A DNA stretch of 64,000 bases from Bacillus sp. FJAT-42315 (lineage in GTDB: Bacteria > Bacillota > Bacilli > Bacillales > Domibacillaceae), in assembly GCF_002797375.1 (NCBI RefSeq), contig NZ_KZ454941.1, positions 3,056,118-3,120,117 of the forward strand, given 5' to 3'. The notes beneath the pieces were generated by a model. The model made no database searches. It saw only the letters and a list, made by a program, of their open reading frames with translations, and had not been told where the DNA came from. A program made the translations under genes and the position numbers. The stretch's first letter is position 1. Every line of letters starts with the position of its first letter. This document shows, in pieces, positions 1 to 8,323 of this stretch.

Positions 1-482
1 CGCTTATCTAAAAAGCTCGTTTTTTCTCCAAACCCATAAAAATGATCGGCCTTTTCCATCTCTTTAAAGCAAATGACTTCACCTGTGCGGCGACTCGCCA
101 TACCTCGCTCCCCTTCATGAAGGAACGCTTGTCCGCTAGCATCTGTCACAAGAATCCGAAACGGTGCAAGAGTGATTTTGGCTGTTAGTTTTTCAGCTGT
201 TATGTACACAGCATCCGCTGTTTCCTTCACGTCAAATGGCACTTGTTCTTTTTTCATGACGACCGCAAAACTTTGCTCCATCGTCGGGACACTCGTTGGA
301 TTCATCGTAACCCGAAGCATCTCCTCACAATAAAATTGCACAACAACATAACCATTGCGACAAATAAAGTGCACACCATCTGCTTTTGTCTGCCACTCCT
401 TTACATCGCCAATGTCATAAAACTTCTCTTCATCCGTTTCCTTTTCTCGATCTGGGTGAATCGCGAAGCTTGTATCTTCCAT
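1..482 (-). CDS. GH31-family alpha-glucosidase, N-terminal part (partial)
   Basis: This is the first 160 codons of a gene that continues beyond the left edge of the window. The visible part is the beta-sandwich N-terminal domain typical of glycoside hydrolase family 31, ending in HFYGFGEKT-S-LDKR, a signature found just before the catalytic barrel in alpha-glucosidases and alpha-xylosidases. The ATG at 480-482 is preceded by AAGGAGGGG, so the start is well supported. There is no signal peptide, which suggests a cytoplasmic enzyme acting on imported oligosaccharides. The catalytic aspartates lie outside the window, so the exact substrate cannot be judged. Confidence 0.8.
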   Translation of the reverse strand, partial: MEDTSFAIHPDREKETDEEKFYDIGDVKEWQTKADGVHFICRNGYVVVQFYCEEMLRVTMNPTSVPTMEQSFAVVMKKEQVPFDVKETADAVYITAEKLTAKITLAPFRILVTDASGQAFLHEGERGMASRRTGEVICFKEMEKADHFYGFGEKTSFLDK

Positions 483-634
483 TCCTACCCCTCCTTAATA
501 TCACACTATTTTTTCTCTCACGCATATATTTCCCTCCCCTCCCTTCTTTCCCCTTCATCCATAACACAACTATTACAAAACTTTTTCATTGACTAAATCG
601 TATCCAACAGACAAAAACTGATATATAACAACTT

Positions 635-700
635 TGTAATATTCCTGTAACATTATTTAAAGGAACTGTAACCTATAAAACGACAATTTTCTGATATATT
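635..700 (+). promoter_or_regulatory. WalR-type box and extended -10 promoter of first P60 gene
   Basis: TGTAAT-N5-TGTAAC at 635-651 matches the published WalR (YycF) consensus TGTWAH-N5-TGTWAH exactly. A further TGTAAC half-site lies at 667-672, next to the -35 position. TG-A-TATATT at 692-700 is an extended -10 and no good -35 is seen, as expected of an activator-dependent promoter. WalR controls cell wall hydrolase genes in B. subtilis, which fits the gene that follows. Confidence 0.6.
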
Positions 701-778
701 ATCTACAGAAGAAAAATTTACTACATAAATAAACAGACAGAATATATAAAACAAAACGGCAAGGGAAAGGAAACTAAG

Positions 779-1237
779 GTGAATCAAGTGAGAAAATTTC
801 TAACAGTAACATTCAGTTCTTTACTATTAAGCGCAAGTTTACTTTTACCTACACAATCTGCAGATGCAGCTTATTCAAAAGCAAATGTAATAACAGAAGC
901 GAAAAAGCATATCGGAACACCATATAAATGGGGTGGAACGACACCAAAAGGATTCGATTGCTCTGGGTTTATCCAATACGCTCATAAGAAAAACGGCGTA
1001 CAGCTACCTCGTACAGCAGCTCAAATGTATACAAAAGGTGAGAAAGTTGCTAAATCAAACATGGAACCTGGAGATTTAATCTTCTTTAGTACATATAAAA
1101 AAGGCGCTTCCCACGTTGGCATTTACTTAGGTGAGAACAAATTTATCCATTCCGCTTCTAAAGGTGTACGTATTGATCAAGTAAGCAATTCTTATTGGAC
1201 GAAAAAATATTTAGGCTCTAAACGTCTAAATGATTAA
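779..1237 (+). CDS. Secreted NlpC/P60 (C40) peptidoglycan endopeptidase
   Basis: A 152-residue secreted protein with a signal peptide (about residues 1-31, ending ADAA) and a single NlpC/P60 domain covering the rest. The catalytic Cys sits in FDCSGF near residue 60 and the catalytic His in SHVGIYLG near residue 111. Such enzymes cut D-Glu-meso-DAP bonds in stem peptides. No LysM or SH3 wall-binding repeats are present, unlike B. subtilis LytE or CwlS, so it is a minimal hydrolase. The start is GTG with AGGGAAAGG upstream; an in-frame GTG nine bases later is possible. It is about 80% identical to the next gene, and the promoter is shared too, so the two are a tandem duplication. Confidence 0.9.
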   Translation: MNQVRKFLTVTFSSLLLSASLLLPTQSADAAYSKANVITEAKKHIGTPYKWGGTTPKGFDCSGFIQYAHKKNGVQLPRTAAQMYTKGEKVAKSNMEPGDLIFFSTYKKGASHVGIYLGENKFIHSASKGVRIDQVSNSYWTKKYLGSKRLND

Positions 1238-1244
1238 TAATTTA

Positions 1245-1280
1245 AAACAACCCAACTTCTCGATAGAAGTTGGGTTGTTT
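1245..1280 (+). terminator. Rho-independent terminator after first P60 gene
   Basis: A perfect 16-bp stem (1245-1260 and 1265-1280) with a CGAT loop ends in GTTTATTTAG. It separates the two P60 genes into independent transcription units. Confidence 0.85.
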
Positions 1281-1334
1281 ATTTAGTTGGAAATGATCAT
1301 TCACAACTCCCTCCTATTTCTTCTATTTAATAAT

Positions 1335-1419
1335 TGTAACAATATTATTCTCCTGTAACATTCCTTTAATATTATTTAATCGACCTGTAACCTATGAAAC
1401 GACAGTTTTCTGGTATATT
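1335..1419 (+). promoter_or_regulatory. Duplicated WalR-type promoter of second P60 gene
   Basis: TGTAAC half-sites are at 1335-1340, 1354-1359 and 1386-1391. The second is followed after 5 bp by TTTAAT and the third preceded after 5 bp by TTTAAT, which are one-mismatch WalR repeats. The extended -10 TG-G-TATATT at 1411-1419 matches the one upstream of the first gene, and most of the 60 bp around it is conserved between the copies. No perfect TGTWAH-N5-TGTWAH pair is present here, so control may be weaker. Confidence 0.5.
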
Positions 1420-1502
1420 GTTTACAGAACAAAAACAAACGACATAAACAGCTAGACAAAATACATATAAAAAACATAAAAAAACATGGGAAAGGGTTTT
1501 AG

Positions 1503-1958
1503 GTGATTCAAGTGAAAAAGCTTTTGACAGTACTATTCAGTTCTTTACTATTAAGTGTAAGTTTACTGTTACCAACTCAATCAGCAGATGCAGCGTCATA
1601 TTCTAAGGCAAACGTGATTAAGGAAGCGAAAAAACACATTGGCACTCCATATAGATGGGGTGGAACGACACCAAAAGGATTCGATTGCTCTGGGTTTATC
1701 CAATACACACATAAAAAGAACGGCGTCTCTCTTCCTCGTACAGCGGCTCAAATGTACAAGAAAGGAAGTTCTGTTGCTAAATCAAAAATGCAACCAGGAG
1801 ATTTAATGTATTTCAGTACATATAAAAAAGGCGCTTCCCATGTTGGTATTTACTTAGGTAATAATCAATTTATTCACTCTGCTTCTAAAGGAGTAAGAAT
1901 TGATAAAGTGAGCAACTCTTACTGGAAGAAAAAATATATCGGCTCTAAACGCCTGTAA
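1503..1958 (+). CDS. Secreted NlpC/P60 (C40) peptidoglycan endopeptidase, paralog
   Basis: This 151-residue paralog of the preceding gene has the same layout: a signal peptide of about 31 residues and one NlpC/P60 domain with FDCSGF and SHVGIYLG catalytic motifs. Differences are scattered conservative changes plus one extra Ser after the signal cleavage region. The start is GTG behind GGGAAAGGG. Duplication of both gene and promoter suggests dosage or slightly different specificity. Both enzymes are predicted to act in the wall, in wall expansion or turnover. Confidence 0.9.
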   Translation: MIQVKKLLTVLFSSLLLSVSLLLPTQSADAASYSKANVIKEAKKHIGTPYRWGGTTPKGFDCSGFIQYTHKKNGVSLPRTAAQMYKKGSSVAKSKMQPGDLMYFSTYKKGASHVGIYLGNNQFIHSASKGVRIDKVSNSYWKKKYIGSKRL

Positions 1959-1969
1959 TAGAACGGACT

Positions 1970-2003
1970 CCCCCGACTCCCTTATTGGAAGTCGGGGTTT
2001 TTA
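1970..2003 (+). terminator. Rho-independent terminator after second P60 gene
   Basis: CCCCGACTCC and GGAAGTCGGGG form a stem with one bulge around a CTTATT loop, followed by TTTTTA. Confidence 0.75.
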
Positions 2004-2076
2004 CTTTCTCTTCGCTTTCATATCTGATTATGTAGTAAAATGAGAAAAGAAATATTACGAATGAGAGGGTCTTATT

Positions 2077-3633
2077 ATGAGTATTTTAACTGTCAATAAT
2101 TTAAGCCATGGCTTTGGTGACCGAGCCATTTTTAATAATGTGTCATTTCGTTTGCTAAAAGGCGAGCATATTGGACTGATTGGAGCGAATGGAGAAGGAA
2201 AATCGACTTTTATGAATATCGTTACCGGCCAGCTTCAGCCCGATGAAGGAAAAGTCACTTGGTCCAAAAATGTACGCGTCGGTTATTTAGATCAGCATGC
2301 TGTTTTAGAAAAAGGAATGACCATTCGTGACGTCTTAAAAACGGCTTTCCAATATTTATTCGATTTAGAAACAGAAATGAATGAGCTATTCGGAAAAATG
2401 GGTGAAGTCTCCCCAGAAGAATTAGAAAAACTGCTAGAAGAAACAGGTACGCTACAAGATATGCTGACGAATAATGACTTTTATATTATTGATGCTAAAG
2501 TAGAGGAAATTGCCCGTGGTCTTGGTTTAGACGAAATTGGACTAGATCGCGATGTTCATGATTTAAGTGGTGGACAACGCACAAAGGTCTTGCTAGCGAA
2601 GCTTCTTCTTGAGAAGCCTGACATTTTATTACTAGATGAGCCGACAAACTATTTGGATGAGCAACATATTGAATGGTTAAAACGCTACTTACAAGAATAT
2701 GAAAATGCCTTTATTTTAATTTCACATGACATCCCATTTTTAAATAGCGTCATTAACTTGATTTATCATATGGAAAATCAAGAGCTGAACCGTTACGCTG
2801 GCACATACGATGAATTTTTAAAAGTGTACGAAATGAAAAAACAACAGCTAGAAGCAGCTTATAAAAAGCAGCAGCAAGAAATTGCTGACTTAAAGGACTT
2901 TGTTGCCCGTAATAAAGCGCGAGTGTCTACGAGAAATATGGCAATGTCTCGTCAGAAAAAGCTTGATAAAATGGACGTGATCGAACTTGCCTCTGAACGT
3001 CCGAAACCAGAATTCCACTTTAAAGAAGGACGCACATCTGGCAAGTTAATTTTTGAAACGAAGGATTTAGTGATCGGGTACAACGAGCCGCTCTCAAAGC
3101 CATTGAATTTACGCATGGAGCGCGGTCAAAAAATCGCGCTAACAGGGGCGAACGGAATCGGGAAAACAACACTTTTACGTAGTATTCTCGGTGAGATCAA
3201 ACCGGTATCTGGTCAAGTCGAACGCGGAGAGCATTTGCAAATCGGCTATTTCGAGCAAGAAGTGAAGTCGACGAATAACAACACTTGTATTGAAGAAGTG
3301 TGGTCGGAGTTCCCTTCGTTTACTCAATATGAAGTGCGTGCCGCGTTGGCGAAATGTGGATTAACGACGAAGCATATCGAAAGCAAAGTGAGTGTATTAA
3401 GCGGTGGAGAAAAAGCAAAGGTTCGACTTTGTAAATTAATTAATCAAGAAACAAACATTTTAGTACTCGATGAGCCGACAAATCATTTAGATGTCGATGC
3501 AAAAGACGAACTAAAACGAGCTTTAAAAGCATATAAAGGAAGCATTTTACTCATCTCCCATGAGCCTGAATTTTACCAAGAAGTCGCTACCGAAATATGG
3601 AACTGTGAAACTTGGACGACGAAAGTATTTTAA
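2077..3633 (+). CDS. yfmM: ABC-F family ATPase, YfmM-like
   Basis: A soluble protein of 518 residues with two ABC nucleotide-binding domains in tandem and no membrane segments, as in ABC-F proteins that act on the ribosome rather than in transport. Walker A motifs are GANGEGKST (about 36-44) and GANGIGKTT (about 358-366). Signature motifs LSGGQ and LSGGE and Walker B LLLDEPTNYLD and LVLDEPTNHLD are all intact. The charged linker between the domains (about 240-325) is the P-site tRNA interaction region of the family. Length and the nearby YfmL-like helicase match the yfmL-yfmM neighbourhood of B. subtilis. Whether it gives antibiotic resistance or only aids translation cannot be told from sequence. 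Confidence 0.85.
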   Translation: MSILTVNNLSHGFGDRAIFNNVSFRLLKGEHIGLIGANGEGKSTFMNIVTGQLQPDEGKVTWSKNVRVGYLDQHAVLEKGMTIRDVLKTAFQYLFDLETEMNELFGKMGEVSPEELEKLLEETGTLQDMLTNNDFYIIDAKVEEIARGLGLDEIGLDRDVHDLSGGQRTKVLLAKLLLEKPDILLLDEPTNYLDEQHIEWLKRYLQEYENAFILISHDIPFLNSVINLIYHMENQELNRYAGTYDEFLKVYEMKKQQLEAAYKKQQQEIADLKDFVARNKARVSTRNMAMSRQKKLDKMDVIELASERPKPEFHFKEGRTSGKLIFETKDLVIGYNEPLSKPLNLRMERGQKIALTGANGIGKTTLLRSILGEIKPVSGQVERGEHLQIGYFEQEVKSTNNNTCIEEVWSEFPSFTQYEVRAALAKCGLTTKHIESKVSVLSGGEKAKVRLCKLINQETNILVLDEPTNHLDVDAKDELKRALKAYKGSILLISHEPEFYQEVATEIWNCETWTTKVF

Positions 3634-3648
3634 TAAGGAAGTGATCGT

Positions 3649-4314
3649 ATGGGAAAACGAGTAGCTTTGTCATGGAGCGGCGGCAAAGATAGCTGCATGG
3701 CGCTTGATTTATTAGTGAAACAAGGCTATGAGGTAGCTTGCTTAATTACGACAGTGCCGAAAGAAATCGGCCGCACCTTTGGTCATGATGAGAAGACGGA
3801 ATGGATTGAGCGGCAAAGCAACGCTCTCTCCCTTCCCCTTCACTTCGTCCGCTGTTCGCTCGATCGCTATACCGAGACATTTATTGAAGATCTTGTTCAG
3901 TTGAAAGAAAGATTTCAGCTAGAAGGTATTGCCTTTGGTGATATTTATTTAGACGGACATCGCGAATGGGGTGAGAATGTTGCCGCTGCGGTTGGATTAC
4001 CTGCTCTTTATCCGTTGTGGAGCAAAGAAGAAGACAGCTTACAGTTGTTACAAAACTTTATCCAATCAGGTTATAAAGCGATGATCATTCGCCTTCGTCT
4101 CGATGTCTTAGATGACGCTTGGCTCGGTCGACAACTAGATGAGGACTTTTATGTCGACATCCAATCACAAGACCTTTGTCCGATGGGTGAGCATGGTGAA
4201 TTTCACACGTTCGTTTATGACGGCCCACTATTTCACCACCCTATCCACTTAACGCATGGAAAAATCGTGACGAGCGAACGTAGCAAACGATTAGATATTT
4301 GTGCGAAAGTCTAA
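3649..4314 (+). CDS. Dph6-related ATP-pyrophosphatase (ATP-PPase fold)
   Basis: A 221-residue protein that starts with the PP-loop motif SWSGGKDS at residues 8-15, which binds the pyrophosphate of ATP. The family includes diphthine-ammonia ligase Dph6, which adenylates and amidates its substrate in eukaryotes and archaea. Bacteria lack diphthamide, so bacterial members probably amidate or thiolate something else; the substrate is unknown. The conserved GDIYLDGHREWGE motif is present near residue 100. It follows the ABC-F gene by 15 bp with AAGGAAGTGAT as ribosome binding site, so the two are likely co-transcribed. Confidence 0.75.
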   Translation: MGKRVALSWSGGKDSCMALDLLVKQGYEVACLITTVPKEIGRTFGHDEKTEWIERQSNALSLPLHFVRCSLDRYTETFIEDLVQLKERFQLEGIAFGDIYLDGHREWGENVAAAVGLPALYPLWSKEEDSLQLLQNFIQSGYKAMIIRLRLDVLDDAWLGRQLDEDFYVDIQSQDLCPMGEHGEFHTFVYDGPLFHHPIHLTHGKIVTSERSKRLDICAKV

Positions 4315-4321
4315 AATCGAT

Positions 4322-4362
4322 AAAAAATCGCCCACCCTGTTAAAACAGGAGGGCGATTTTTT
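4322..4362. terminator. Bidirectional terminator between convergent genes
   Basis: AAAAATCGCCC and GGGCGATTTTTT form the outer stem, with CCTGT and ACAGG inside. A-runs and T-runs on both sides allow termination from both strands. Confidence 0.85.
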
Positions 4363-4373
4363 ATTACATGTTC

Positions 4374-5516
4374 TTATATTCTCTCACCAGCATCGACTGG
4401 CTTACCTTTGTAAAATTGTTTCTTCTGCAATTGGATACCGAGTTCTCTTGCTATTTTCTTCAGTTCGCGTTCTTCTCTTTCTGTGACAAGTGAGATAACG
4501 GTTCCTTCTGCACCTGAGCGACCGGTACGACCTGCGCGATGCGTGTATTGTGTAGCATTCTTTGGCATATCAAAGTGGAGGACGTGCGTGAGGCCTTTAA
4601 TGTCTAGTCCTCTTGCAGCCACGTCTGTTGCGAACAATAATGGAAGCTTGCCAGCGCGAAATTGCTTCAAAGCCTTCTCTCTTTCCTGCTTATTTAAGTC
4701 ACTATGCAAAATTCCATTGGCAAATCCGTTATAGTCTAATTTAGAAGCAAAGGCGTTTACTTCACCGATATCATTGATAAACGCCAAAATGCGCTCTGGT
4801 TCAAAGCCACGCATCATCCGTTCGACCATCACTTGTCGATCACGACGATCGCAAACGAAGTAGAGATGCTCGACTTTTGAAGCAGGCATGTCCGTTTTCG
4901 TTACCTTGATCACTTCTGCATCCTTCATCCACTGTTTCGCTGTCGCCTCTGTTTGAGCTGGCATTGTAGCCGAGAAAAGAACTAGCTGGCGATCCCTCAT
5001 CGTCGATTTAATAATTGCCTCTAAATTTTTAATATGCTCTGGCACTAATAGCTGATCACCTTCATCGAGCACAAGCAATTTCACCTCATGCATTTTCAAC
5101 TTCTTCATTTGAATTAATTCTTGAATTCGCCCTGGTGTTCCAGCTACTACTTGCGGTTGTTTTTTCAGTTTTTCAACTTGACGTTTAACATTCGCTCCCC
5201 CGATCAAAGCAGCGCTCGAAACGCCTCCTCCCCACGCACGAATCTCATCGGAAATTTGCATAATTAATTCTCGAGACGAGGCTAAGATAACGGCTTGTAC
5301 TGCCTTTTTGTCTGGATCAATTTTTTCAAGTAACGGCAATAAATAAGCTAGCGTCTTCCCCGTTCCTGTCGGCGATTCGGCCAATACATCACGACCATCT
5401 AACATGAGAGGAACCGCCTTTTCCTGAATCGGTGTCGGCTCTGAAAATCCGGCCTTCTCCCAAGCCTCCTGTAAAAATGGTTTCATTGTATTTAAAGTGG
5501 AAAATGTAGTTGTCAT
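4374..5516 (-). CDS. yfmL: DEAD-box RNA helicase, YfmL-like
   Basis: A compact 380-residue DEAD-box ATPase consisting of the two RecA-like domains only. The Q motif is PTPIQ (about 28), motif I SPTGTGKT (about 50), motif III SAT, and motif VI HRAGRTGR (about 328). Motif II reads DEGD rather than DEAD, a change at the third position that leaves both acidic catalytic residues. B. subtilis YfmL is similar in size and lies beside yfmM, as here; it is linked to 50S ribosome assembly and cold growth. The C-terminal extension is short, so substrate choice probably depends on the core. Confidence 0.85.
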   Translation of the reverse strand: MTTTFSTLNTMKPFLQEAWEKAGFSEPTPIQEKAVPLMLDGRDVLAESPTGTGKTLAYLLPLLEKIDPDKKAVQAVILASSRELIMQISDEIRAWGGGVSSAALIGGANVKRQVEKLKKQPQVVAGTPGRIQELIQMKKLKMHEVKLLVLDEGDQLLVPEHIKNLEAIIKSTMRDRQLVLFSATMPAQTEATAKQWMKDAEVIKVTKTDMPASKVEHLYFVCDRRDRQVMVERMMRGFEPERILAFINDIGEVNAFASKLDYNGFANGILHSDLNKQEREKALKQFRAGKLPLLFATDVAARGLDIKGLTHVLHFDMPKNATQYTHRAGRTGRSGAEGTVISLVTEREERELKKIARELGIQLQKKQFYKGKPVDAGERI

Positions 5517-5731
5517 AAATAGCTCCTTTAATTAAAACATCAGCCTTTACTGATGCAGTCTATACTTTCATTATGAAAAACTTTTGACGTTTTCGCAATC
5601 CCCTGATGAAAAGTTGAAAATATCCCCCAAAATGGTACAACACCGTTTGACAAATTACTGACTTTTATACTATTTTAAAAATAGAAAATTCCTCATTATT
5701 CGATATAAAATAATATACAGGAGCTAACGTA

Positions 5732-8224
5732 ATGGGTCGAAAGCATGAAATACGTTCAATTGTCATATTAACGGGCGGTTTGTTATCAATTGTTATGCTA
5801 TATCAATTAAATATGATTTATAAAGATCTTTTCATCGTCACTAATTTTCTTTCTTTTCATACGGCACTTGAACTTTTAAGTATAGCTGTCGCCTTTGCGG
5901 TTGCTTTACAAGGTTGGCTAATATTCCCACATACTTTGTCGAAACATCGTTTGTTTATTTCTGCCGCTTTTTTAAGTATAGGAATATTTGACTTGTTCCA
6001 TGTCCTTACTTATAAAGGAATGCCATTTTTTCTAACAGAAAGTTCCAGTCAAAATGCGACCTGGTTTTGGATAGTCGCTCGACTGACATTAGCGATTTCA
6101 CTTTTAGCTATTTATTCGCGAGAAGATCAGATTACTAATAAAAGATTTCGGAATCATACATTTGCTCTATTTAGCTTATATTCCTTAGTCATTAGCTTCA
6201 TCATTTTTACGTTTTCAGACAAGTTACCGCTGCTAGTCATACACGGAGTAGGTTTAACCCCATTAAAAAAGGGAATAGAATACTTTGTTTGCTTCCTATT
6301 TCTGTTCACAATTATACTTATATTTGAAAAATATCGCGACAGCAAGAAAAAAGAATATTTGCCTCTTATTATCGCTTTAAGTCTAAGTTTATATAGCGAA
6401 CTGATCTTCACTTTATATAATCATGTGTATGATTGGATGAATTTACTCGGTCATGTCTTTAAAGTGAGCAGTTATTACTTTTTTCTAAAAGGCATCTATG
6501 TTGCAACCATTGAGAAGCCCTACTTAGAGCAGAAACAAATCCAAAAAGCATTAGAGGAAAGTGAACACCGTCTGAATACAATCGTGAACATGGTACCGAC
6601 TGGGATTACGATTACAAATACAGAAGGAAAGCATCTGTTTATTAATCATGCCGCAAAAAAAGTATTTGGTATTTTTAGCGATGGTCAAATTCACCCTAGT
6701 CGATTTAAGACATTGGCTGGAAAGCCCTATCCCGAAGAAAAGCAAGCGATTAATCTAGTGAAGGCTACTGGTGAAGCTGTCTACGATGTTATGTATAAAT
6801 TGGAGCAGCTAAATGGCGAACATCGAATTTTATCAGTTAACTCCGCTCCTATTTTTGATAAGAACCAGAAAATAGTACAAATTATTAACTCGATTACGGA
6901 TATGACCGAACAAATAGAAGCACAAAACAAGGTCAATTTTTTAGCTTATTATGATGAATTGACTGGTCTTCCTAATCGCTTTTATTTAAAAAAACAGCTT
7001 TCTGAAAGACTAGAATCTGGATGTGGCTTTTCCCTACTCGTTATTAATTTAAACAGATTTAAACATATTAACGAATCGTTAGGACGACAAATCGGTGATT
7101 TATTTTTAATCGAAGCTGCCAATCGATTACAAGCATTTGCTTCTGACCAAGGGATGACGGCCGTTCGACTGACAGGAGATGAGTTTGCTATCCTATGTGA
7201 TACATGTGATTCAAATGACTGTGGAAAGGTCGACATGTGCGCAAAGCAAATTGTCGATTTATTTCATCCCCCTTTCATTGTTAAAGGGTTGAGAATGCGA
7301 GTCCAAGTAACAGTAGGAGCAACATTTTCAACCGCAGCAGCAGATATAGACGAACTGTTAAATCAAGCGATGATGGCAATTACGGAAGCAAGAAAAATGA
7401 ATCGTTCCATTATGATTTATAGATCGGATATGGAGCAAAAAGCATACGAACAAATAGTGCTTGAGCATGATTTAAGTCAAGCGATTGAGCGCAAACAACT
7501 ATCGTTACATTATCAGCCGCAAATTGATCTCGAAACAGGACAATTAGTCGGAGCTGAGGCATTAATCCGCTGGCATCATCCAGAAAAGGGGATGATTTCT
7601 CCCGCGACTTTTATTCCTTTAGCGGAAAGTACGGGCTTGATCCTGCCGATCGGCACATGGGTTATCGAGGAAGCTTGCAGACAACTAAGACAATGGCTAG
7701 ATGATGGTCTTCCAACGATGCGGATCTCCGTCAATCTATCATTAAGACAGTTTTTCCAAAATGATTTAACTCAAGTCGTTTCTAACGCACTAACGTCCTG
7801 TCGTTTACAGCCAGACCAGTTAGAATTAGAAATTACCGAAAGCATGACGTTAAATCTCGAACTTGCGTTAAAGAAATTAAATAAATTAAAGAAACTTGGC
7901 GTCCAAATCGCTGTTGACGACTTTGGGACCGGTTATAGCTCCTTAAGCTATTTACACCAATTCCCCGTCGATCGACTGAAAATTGACCAATCCTTCGTTC
8001 AGCATTTATTCGTTGAGAAGCACGGTGAAGCTATTGTCGAAACGATTCTTTCGATGGGACAAAACTTAGGGCTTGAATTGATCGCTGAGGGAGTAGAAAC
8101 AGAAGAACAAATGACATTTTTAAAACATCACCACTGCCATCAAGTGCAAGGCTATTACATAAGCAAACCTCTTCCTGCTGAAGAATTTAGTCAATTGGTA
8201 CGGAATAGGGAACTGAGCAAATAA
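5732..8224 (+). CDS. MASE3-PAS-GGDEF-EAL membrane c-di-GMP protein
   Basis: An 830-residue membrane protein. Residues about 1-265 hold seven or eight hydrophobic segments resembling the MASE3 sensor domain, followed by a PAS domain (about 275-395), GGDEF (about 405-565) and EAL (about 580-825). The cyclase signature reads TGDEF at 481-485, so the first Gly is Thr. The EAL domain is complete: EALIRW near 610, the E in ITES, DDFGTGYSSL, KIDQSF and AEGVETEEQ are all present. The likely role is therefore phosphodiesterase, lowering c-di-GMP, with the GGDEF domain perhaps a GTP-binding regulatory domain. Weak cyclase activity is not excluded. It is monocistronic, with TTGACA at 5647-5652 upstream as a possible -35. 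Confidence 0.88.
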   Translation: MGRKHEIRSIVILTGGLLSIVMLYQLNMIYKDLFIVTNFLSFHTALELLSIAVAFAVALQGWLIFPHTLSKHRLFISAAFLSIGIFDLFHVLTYKGMPFFLTESSSQNATWFWIVARLTLAISLLAIYSREDQITNKRFRNHTFALFSLYSLVISFIIFTFSDKLPLLVIHGVGLTPLKKGIEYFVCFLFLFTIILIFEKYRDSKKKEYLPLIIALSLSLYSELIFTLYNHVYDWMNLLGHVFKVSSYYFFLKGIYVATIEKPYLEQKQIQKALEESEHRLNTIVNMVPTGITITNTEGKHLFINHAAKKVFGIFSDGQIHPSRFKTLAGKPYPEEKQAINLVKATGEAVYDVMYKLEQLNGEHRILSVNSAPIFDKNQKIVQIINSITDMTEQIEAQNKVNFLAYYDELTGLPNRFYLKKQLSERLESGCGFSLLVINLNRFKHINESLGRQIGDLFLIEAANRLQAFASDQGMTAVRLTGDEFAILCDTCDSNDCGKVDMCAKQIVDLFHPPFIVKGLRMRVQVTVGATFSTAAADIDELLNQAMMAITEARKMNRSIMIYRSDMEQKAYEQIVLEHDLSQAIERKQLSLHYQPQIDLETGQLVGAEALIRWHHPEKGMISPATFIPLAESTGLILPIGTWVIEEACRQLRQWLDDGLPTMRISVNLSLRQFFQNDLTQVVSNALTSCRLQPDQLELEITESMTLNLELALKKLNKLKKLGVQIAVDDFGTGYSSLSYLHQFPVDRLKIDQSFVQHLFVEKHGEAIVETILSMGQNLGLELIAEGVETEEQMTFLKHHHCHQVQGYYISKPLPAEEFSQLVRNRELSK

Positions 8225-8270
8225 AAAACCCACCTCTCCCAAAATGAAATCTATGAGAGGTGGGTTTTTT
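8223..8270 (+). terminator. Rho-independent terminator after GGDEF-EAL gene
   Basis: AAACCCACCTCTC and GAGAGGTGGGTTTTTTT form a 13-bp stem around a 16-nt loop, then a T-run. Confidence 0.85.
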
Positions 8271-8323
8271 TGTGAGATTTCTTATATAATCAAAAAAGAT
8301 TACTAATGAAGGAACTGATCGAG

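Noticed and set aside
243-596. 117-codon plus-strand frame opposite the GH31 gene
   Set aside because: Antisense to a clear protein family match and lacks a ribosome binding site.
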